This document shows, in pieces, positions 57,784-64,000 of a stretch of DNA of 64,000 nucleotides (positions are counted from its first letter, which is position 1; the number at the start of each line of letters is the position of its first letter). The translations under genes were made by a program, and so were the position numbers. Under the pieces are notes generated by a model. It did not search any database. It saw only the letters and a list, made by a program, of their open reading frames with translations, and was not told where the DNA came from. The DNA is taken from positions 53,516,986 through 53,580,985 of the forward strand of contig NC_089781.1 in the NCBI RefSeq assembly GCF_040412425.1, given 5' to 3'. The DNA comes from Macrobrachium rosenbergii. Lineage: Eukaryota > Arthropoda > Malacostraca > Decapoda > Palaemonidae.

Positions 57784-58811
57784 TAGGGTTTGTTTCCCGG
57801 GATCCCGGACAATTTTCAAGGTTTAATAATCCCAGGATATTTTTACAAATCCCGTGAAATCCCGGGATGAAATTAAGTGCAAAAATAGGGACAAATTTGA
57901 CTGCAGGATGGTTGTGGACTTGTTGTTCTGTTTATATTTTTATATACTGTAAATACAGACAATTACTGTTTCCAGAGAATGAAAAACTTATTTTGTGTTG
58001 TGTTACTGATGATTTTATTATAAAAGTCCATAGATGCTTATTAATCAGTTTAGTTTATATATGAAAACAGAAATAATTTTCCTTTTGATTAATTCATTTT
58101 ATTAAATTTGCTGTCATTAATTATTGTTTTTATTTTATGGAAAATTGTTCGTGTCATTTATGATCTTATTATCAAAAATTCCATACATGCTCGTTAATCA
58201 TTTTAGTTTACATATGAATGCCGAATATATATGTTTCATTTTGATTCATTCATTGGAGTAAATTTACTGTCATTTATTATTGCTTTCATGTTATGGAAAA
58301 TTGCTCGTGTTATATAAGATCTTATTCTATGAGAAACTTCTTAATCATTTAATTCATGTTATTAATAAAGAATGCATACGTTTAATTTTTCTTAATTTAT
58401 TTTTACTACATTTTCTGTCATTAAGTACTCTTCTCATTTCACTGAGTATAAATGAAAACAAATGTATTTTTTTTTATCAGTGAATTTGGAATTTGGAAGC
58501 AGAACAACAATAAAGTAAATAAAGTAGTAAATGAAGCATATTTTAGCTCTTGTTCTTATTCCTCTTACTTTGTTGACAAACAAAGTATATGGCTTAATTA
58601 AACATTAGGTGGAATTAATAAGACAGTCAATCTACAGTATTATTTCTGCATATCTAGTAATGCTAAGCACATCAAAAACCTGAAAGGGAAACAAGGTATA
58701 ATGTGTAATTTTAGACAATTGAAAGTTCCGGAAATTCCCGGGATCCCGGGATTAGGACTAATTTATCCCGGAATCCTGGGACAAAGAAAAGCTCCAAACC
58801 GACAATCCCTA
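57784..58811. mobile_element. hAT-like MITE (1,028 bp) in Gypsy C
   Basis: It is flanked by the 8-bp direct repeat ACGGGGCC (57776-57783 and 58812-58819). Ends are TAGGG...CCCTA. Subterminal palindromes of the type CCCGGGATCCCGG occur at both ends, at about 57796-57809 and 58737-58752. The interior is AT-rich with three degenerate ~150-bp tandem units (start words near 58010, 58162 and 58318). No coding capacity. TAGGG ends with an 8-bp duplication fit the hAT superfamily. Confidence 0.85.
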
Positions 58812-58819
58812 ACGGGGCC

Positions 58820-59620
58820 CCCCAACGCACGTGAAGTTCCGAAGGTTTCCCCAACAGCACCTTCAGGAGGCCAAGAAGGCCTTTGCCGAGATGGAGCGTA
58901 TGGGCATATGCAGGAAGGCCCCCAGCCCATGGGCCTCCCCCCTTCACATGGTGCAGAAAACGGACCGCTCCTGGAGACCCTGCAGCGACTACAGGCGGCT
59001 CAACCTCGCTACAGAACCTGACCACTACCCTCTACCAAACATGCAAGACCTAATGGCCTCCTTCCACGGGGCCAAAATATTCTCAAAACTAGATCTCTTA
59101 AAATCATATTTCCAGGTACCAGTAGCTCCAGAAGACATCCCCAAAACCACCATCATCACGCCCTTCGGGTCATACATCTTCGCCTTCTCCACCTTTGGCC
59201 TGAGGAATGCAGGGTCGACCTTTCAGAGACTGATGGACAGCATCCTGGGGGACCTGAACTTCTACGTCTGCTACATCGAATGATATCCTAATTTTTTCCA
59301 GGTCCCACAAGGAACACCTTCGGCACATCCGGAAGGTCCTGCAGTGCCTGCAGGAGAATGGCCTCATCATCAGGTTCAACAAGTGCACCTTCAGCGTTGA
59401 TAAGGTGGAATTCCTGGGCCACGAGATATCCCCAGGAGGCGTCTGCCCAGTTGCATCGAAAGTCGAGGCCGTCATCAGGTTCCCCACCCCTACCTCCATC
59501 TAGGCCATACAAGAATTCCTCGGGATGGTCAACTACTACAGAAGGTTCATCCCGGGATCACACACACCATGGCCCCTGACAGAGATCCTCAAGGGCCATC
59601 CGAAGACCTTAGTGTGGGGA
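58820..59620 (+). pseudogene. pol-RT: Gypsy C reverse transcriptase
   Basis: AFAEMERMGICRKA near 58880, DRSWRPCSDYRRLNLA near 58965, KLDLLKSYFQVPV near 59085, TPFGSYIFAFSTFGLRNAG near 59160. The active site reads YI and then breaks: a one-base insertion near 59278 splits the Tyr-Ile-Asp-Asp motif. After the shift the sequence continues with CLQENGLIIRFNKCTF near 59350 and FLGMVNYYRRFIPG near 59515. A stop replaces a codon near 59503. Confidence 0.88.
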
Positions 59621-59679
59621 CCCAGACCAGCAGCGGGCCGCCTTCCTGACGAAGGCCGCCCTCGCCAAGGCAACAACTT

Positions 59680-60140
59680 TGGCCCACCAGGACCCCAGCG
59701 CCACCCTCCAGCTAACAACAGACGCCAGCAACGTCGCCTGTGGGTCCGTCCTGGAACAGGTCGTCAACAGAGCCCCTCAGCCCATCGCCTTCTTCAGCAG
59801 GAAGCTCACCCCCACCAAGTCCAGCTACAGCACCTTCGACAGGGAACTCCGCAGTGTACCAGGTGGTACGCCACTTCAAGTTCCTCCTGGAGGGTACGCC
59901 CTTCACAGTTTGGACAGACCACCAGCCGCTGGTCTACGCCTTCACAAAATTGGGGGATGCATGGTCCTCCAGTCAGCAGCGGCACCTCGTGGCCATCGCA
60001 GAGTTCACCTGCACCATCAAGTACCTCCCCAGCAAGAAGAACCCAGTAGCCGACGCTCTCCTGAGGATCGAAATCGACGCAGTGCAGCTCAGGATCGACT
60101 ACAAGGACCTCGCCCGCGAACAAGCTGCCGACCCAAAGAC
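59680..60140 (+). pseudogene. pol-RH: Gypsy C RNase H
   Basis: LTTDASNVACGSVLEQVVNR near 59712-59770, FFSRKLTPTKSSYSTFDREL near 59790-59850, then a frame change. VYQVVRHFKFLLEGTPFTVW near 59860-59915, DHQPLVYAFT near 59920, KKNPVADALLRIE near 60035. All expected acidic residues are readable across two frames. Confidence 0.85.
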
Positions 60141-61170
60141 TCCAGCCTACCACACTGCCATCACGTCGCTGAAGTGGAAGGACGTCCCCCTCAGCCCTGG
60201 AGGGCCAACACTGCTGAGTGACATAAGCACTGGCCACCCCCGCCCACTAGTGCCCGCCTCCCGCTGTCGGCTGGTCTTCGACATCATCCATGGACTGTCC
60301 CACCCCTCCGGAAGGATGACGGCCAGGCTGCTGGCGGAGAAGTTCATCTGGCACTGCATACGGAAGGACGCGATGGCCTGGGCAAGACAGTGCATTCAGT
60401 GCCAGGCCAGCAAAGTAGGGCGGCACACCAAATCCAGGGTGGGCAGTTTTCCCCAGCTGGAGAGACGTTTCGGGCACATCCACGTCGACGTCGTGGGTTC
60501 TCTTCCCCCATCAGGAGGAGCAAGATACCTTCTAACAGTCGTCGACCGCTCCACCAGGTGGCCCAAAGCTACGCCCATGGAAGAAGCCACCTCCATTGCA
60601 TGCGCAGAGGCCCTCCTCTCCAGCTGGATCAGCCGGTTTTGGTGTCCCAGACCATATAACCACGGACAGGGGTCCGCTCGTGGAGCTATGGACTGCCCTG
60701 GCACGCCTGCTGGGGACCACTCACCACACCACCACTGCCTGCATCCCCGCAGCCAATGGAATGGTGGAAAGGTTCCACCTGTCCCTGAAGTCATCCTTCA
60801 TGGCTCATTGCACCTCCGACAGTTGGAAATACCCACTGCCCTGGGTTCTCCTTGGGCTGAGGACTGCCCCCAGAGCCAACGGCGATCCATCTGCAGCAGA
60901 AAAGGTCTTGGGGAGACCTCGTAGTCCTGGGAGAACTCATCACAGGAGAGTGGGATGACTTATCATTGCAGAGGCTCCGCGACAGGGTTGGGAAGTTTGC
61001 CCCCTGCCGGCGGACATATACCGACAGGACATCCCCCTTCATGCCTCCCAGTCTGTCCTCCACCACCCACATCTTCGTCAGGGACGATGCCGTACGCCCA
61101 CCCTTAACCAGGCCCTACAGGGGGCCTTTCCTTGTCCTTGGCGGAACAAGAAGGCATTCCAGGTAGCCAT
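60141..61170 (+). pseudogene. pol-IN: Gypsy C integrase
   Basis: HGLSHPSGRMTARLLAEKFI near 60290-60345 and CIQCQASKVGRHT near 60390 form the zinc module. FGHIHVDVVGSLPPSGG near 60470 has the first Asp. FGVPDHITTDRG near 60640 has the second, in a shifted frame and with a short deletion after it. TACIPAANGMVERFHLSLK near 60740-60795 carries the Glu. RPPLTRPYRGPFLVLGG near 61095-61145 is the GPY/F module, and no chromodomain follows. Frameshifts near 60640, 60670 and 60930. Confidence 0.87.
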
Positions 61171-61489
61171 CCACGGGAAGGAAGACTGGGTTTCAATTGA
61201 CCGTCTCAAGCCCTCATTTCTGGAGGAGGACATCGTGGGCCCTTCCCAAAGCCTCCCCGCAGGAGGTGTCCCCACACCCCAAGCCCGCCTCGTCAGCAAG
61301 AAGGCCTCGTGGGCGCCCCTGGGAAGGCCCCGGGGCCTGGCAGCAGAACAGCTGAACACACTCATCCACGAGACACCGTGGAGGATGGCCACCCCTCCCG
61401 CCCAGCTGGCATCAAGGAGGCGGTGCCCCTCCACCGCCGCCCCAGCAGATACCTGTTGTGATCAGAAGTTACCTACGTTTTGGGAGTAT

Positions 61490-61818
61490 TGTAAAGTCCC
61501 CGCTCAACGGGTTCTCTATGGTGAGACATCCCGTTTTCTCACGGTGCCTTCACATGCAACCTAAGATCGAACGGTCGCATCCTTATTAACATTATTGTGA
61601 ATTGTTTATTTATTATCTATTCATTTGCCCTTGTACCATGTATATGTGACAGAGTATTTTTATGTCCAACCAGTTATTGATAATCATGTTGTTTTCTGTA
61701 TGTACCTGTCCTGTTTTTTTGACCTCAGAGAAATAGTTTGACCTCAGGTCACATGTAAAATTTTGTATCAATAAACCAGCAGTACTGTCTCTGCTCATTA
61801 TTTTGCACCTCTCTCACA
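61490..61818 (+). repeat. Gypsy C 3' LTR
   Basis: 329 bp, preceded by TTTTGGGAGTAT (weak polypurine tract). It lacks about 50 bp present in the 5' LTR (the segment around 55975-56028) and has a small local duplication of GACCTCAGAGAAATAG-like sequence. Confidence 0.92.
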
Positions 61819-62910
61819 GACTAACGAGGACACATAATATTCTGTAAACTTGAACTGGCTGGGTCCGGCAGTGATTTGACAAGTTGGAGGTCAGGCAGGC
61901 GATGAAATCAATAATAAACCAGCAGTACTTGTCTGGACGGTGAAATATATATCAAGCACACCCCCAAACTGGGCAAATTTTAAGGTTGGCCAATTTAAGG
62001 AAAAAATACATAAATGGAGAGGTAGATATGTAAATGCACATGATGCAAGAAAATAATTCTGAAAATTTTTCCCTGCCTTCCAGGGGAAGTTGAAAAATGA
62101 CTATTTACAACCCACTGTGGGGCCTCTTTTACAAGACACTCATAAAAATATGTTAATTTTACCAAGCTATGCATGTTTTTTCAAAAATTTATTTTATTTT
62201 GTAAAATTATTATTGCAGCTCACACAATATCATAACAGATAAGAACTAATATCAGTAACAAATTCTGAGTATATTTGTTGTAAAACATTTACAAGATTTA
62301 CTGAGATGGAGAGATGCAGTAACTTTTTGTGAGGTATACATGTTTTTTCTAATATTTCTTTGCACTTTTCTTTGCAAAATTTCAATTATAGCTGACATAG
62401 CATCATAAAAGATAAGAACCAAAACCAGCAGCAATCTCTGGGTATATTTATGAGCCAATAAATAAGAAGATGTCCTGGAGCTGCAAAGAGGCAGTACATC
62501 CTCCTAGATGTCTCCCGTGCCGAGGTAATAAGTTGCCATAAGTTATTTATGGACCATTGATGTGCTATGAACCTCTTTCCTGCTAAATTCATTCAAACAG
62601 TATGGCGCATTAATATATTATAATACTCTTATGAGGATTCCCATCCATCACCCAAAACTTGTTATAGATACTCATATGAGGATTCCCGTCCATTAAGGAT
62701 TAAGTGTTCTCTCTTGGCAAACACTTCCATTCGACCTGTTGTAGGTGGAGCTTATTTTTGCTCCCCTTGCCTGGTATCTGATATTAGTGTCTGAAAAACG
62801 AGAGGTCTTCCGGCAGAGATCAGCTGTTCAAGGGGAGTGGGTAGGTTCTATGGAGGCACCATCAGTTATGGTGAAAATAAAAAAAAAAAGATTGTGAAAA
62901 TGCTGAAAGC

Positions 62911-62917
<7 letters not shown>
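61819..62917. other. No gene recognised; LTR scrap at left
   Basis: AT-rich. At about 61908-61933 it repeats the Gypsy C LTR end word AATAATAAACCAGCAGTACT, so another LTR remnant may lie here. The TATGAGGATTCCC word is duplicated at about 62631 and 62671. No coding frame is convincing. Confidence 0.4.

Positions 62918-63006
<89 letters not shown>
62918..63006. repeat. (TA)n microsatellite
   Basis: About 89 bp of TA repeat ending exactly at the DIRS-A copy 3 terminus (TTCTGAG at 63007). Confidence 0.97.
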
Positions 63007-63008
<2 letters not shown>

Positions 63009-64000
63009 CTGAGCTTCAGTCCCCGTGTCACGGTGAAATTCCATACTAACACGAATTTCTAGGTATAAAAATTGCTAAATATACCAGAGAAAAAAGCTTT
63101 CAGGAATGCTGGAGTTACTACCCCAGATCGAACATCTTCTATATGAAGATGTCGGTATAACCAAGGGGTGAGTGAAAGAATCACAACCACAGATCCACAC
63201 TCGATAGACATCCCTATGTCAAAACCCACGGAAGAGCGGGAGCCGTACCAGCTCCCACGCTCACCCGCCGCCAAGTGGCGACTCCAGCGCCATCTGAACC
63301 ATTCCATTTCTAGCACGTGATTTTGTACAACCATTTATTTTGTGCTCGTGTTTTTGGCTGTTTTTCCTGCTTATCAGCATGTCTTCCAGCAAGTTTACCG
63401 TCACCAAGTTAAGTACCATCTTATTGTGGGTTTTTATGATAAGTTTGGCTGTTTCAACCCGTATCTTAATATTATTCGTGGTTGTTGTTATGACGCCGTG
63501 GCGTCCCCCGTCAGCCATGTCGACCGTGAGATTCGCCCACCCAGCTTGTCCTGTTTGGGGCTTCTCCTTGTCGTTTACATTTCTTATCATTCCCCTAGAA
63601 TTCATCCTGGTGGCGTTTTCCTGGGTGGGTTGTTTCGGTGTTCCTCTGCATTATTTTTGTTGAACCGCATATCGGGTTCCTCCATTGGTTCCCGTCATTT
63701 TCCCGCTTAGGTTTCTCCCAGGATGTTTCCGCTTTGACATACTTAGCTACATTATTATTATAATATGACGTGCTGGTGCTATCAGTCTTTTATTGCTTTG
63801 ATTTAGTTTGTAGGGGAGCGGCAGATACAGTTTTATTGTTTACTTACCCTGTCGCTCCTCCCTGTTAGGCTATGCGCCTTGCACGAGCACAAGCTTTTAT
63901 TATTGTTTTGTTTATATATATTATTCTTAGTGATGGTGATTTATTTTTAACTGGTTAGTTGTGTGGGGTTCCCCTAGCTTGCCTATGTCACGTTAGGCTT
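63007..64000 (+). mobile_element. DIRS-A copy 3, 5' terminus and leader (continues past window)
   Basis: It starts TTCTGAGCTTCAGTCC. Matches the right terminal repeat of copy 2 and the start of copy 1: ACGAATTTCTAGGTATAAA near 63051, GCTTTCAGGAATGCTGG near 63095, TAGCACGTGAT near 63312. More diverged than copies 1 and 2. The leader runs to the window end without a gene. Confidence 0.85.

Larger units (their letters stand above)
55705..61818 (+). mobile_element. Ty3/Gypsy element C (CsRn1-like) with both LTRs
   Basis: LTRs at 55705-56083 and 61490-61818 both start TGTAAAGTCCCCGCTCAA and end CACA. Between them, in plus orientation: primer-binding site, gag, protease, RT, RNase H, integrase. 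A 1,028-bp hAT-like MITE interrupts pol at 57784-58811. No target duplication is evident (TTATGTT on the left, GACTAAC on the right). Coding parts carry several frameshifts. Confidence 0.93.

Overview
This is eukaryotic nuclear DNA made almost entirely of transposable elements, most likely from a decapod crustacean or a similar arthropod. The reasons are the mix of DIRS-type tyrosine-recombinase retroelements, CsRn1-like Ty3/Gypsy elements and I-like LINEs with (TAA)n tails, plus very long (TA)n microsatellites. That assignment is inference; nothing here names a species. I see no host protein-coding gene, tRNA, rRNA, CRISPR array or bacterial-type operon.

Layout, left to right. (1) 1-63: perfect hairpin, then AT-rich sequence and a (TA)n array. 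(2) 605-3484: 5' part of a DIRS element (family DIRS-A, copy 1). (3) 3485-9488: a 6.0-kb DNA transposon with long terminal inverted repeats. It carries one ~1,300-residue protein that joins an RNase-H-like transposase candidate to a FEN1/XPG-like nuclease and a Cys-rich tail (Academ-like). (4) 9491-14074: Ty3/Gypsy element A on the minus strand, missing its 3' LTR. (5) 14080-14990: degenerate tandem repeat. (6) 15612-16050: LINE fragment; 16051-18002: a second, older DIRS family (DIRS-B) with a decayed recombinase. (7) 18003-33800: an I-like LINE (L1) with a duplicated 5' end, split by a complete 8,222-bp DIRS-A element (23451-31672). (8) 33801-41104: LINE L2, split by Gypsy element B (34157-39165) with a 4-bp target duplication. 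(9) 41105-42600: LINE L2b, holding a different LINE tail (LINE-B), which in turn holds a pogo-like MITE. (10) 42797-43619: DIRS-A terminus scrap and (TA)n arrays. (11) 43620-49903: LINE L3, the most complete LINE copy. (12) 49904-55704: mostly unassigned, with a third LINE type (52290-53160) and a 71-bp tandem repeat. (13) 55705-61818: Gypsy element C (plus strand, both LTRs), interrupted by a hAT-like MITE with an 8-bp target duplication. (14) 62918-64000: (TA)n array and the start of DIRS-A copy 3.

How it works together: every coding region is a replication or integration protein of a selfish element. DIRS elements use RT, RNase H and a tyrosine recombinase. Gypsy elements use gag, protease, RT, RNase H and integrase. 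LINEs use a CCHC gag, AP endonuclease, RT and RNase H. The TIR element uses a DNA-level transposase. Most genes carry frameshifts or stops, so most of these copies look recently dead. The nesting gives a relative time order: LINEs first, then DIRS-A and Gypsy B into LINEs. The strongest leads are the complete DIRS-A architecture with its internal complementary region and the XPG-nuclease TIR element.
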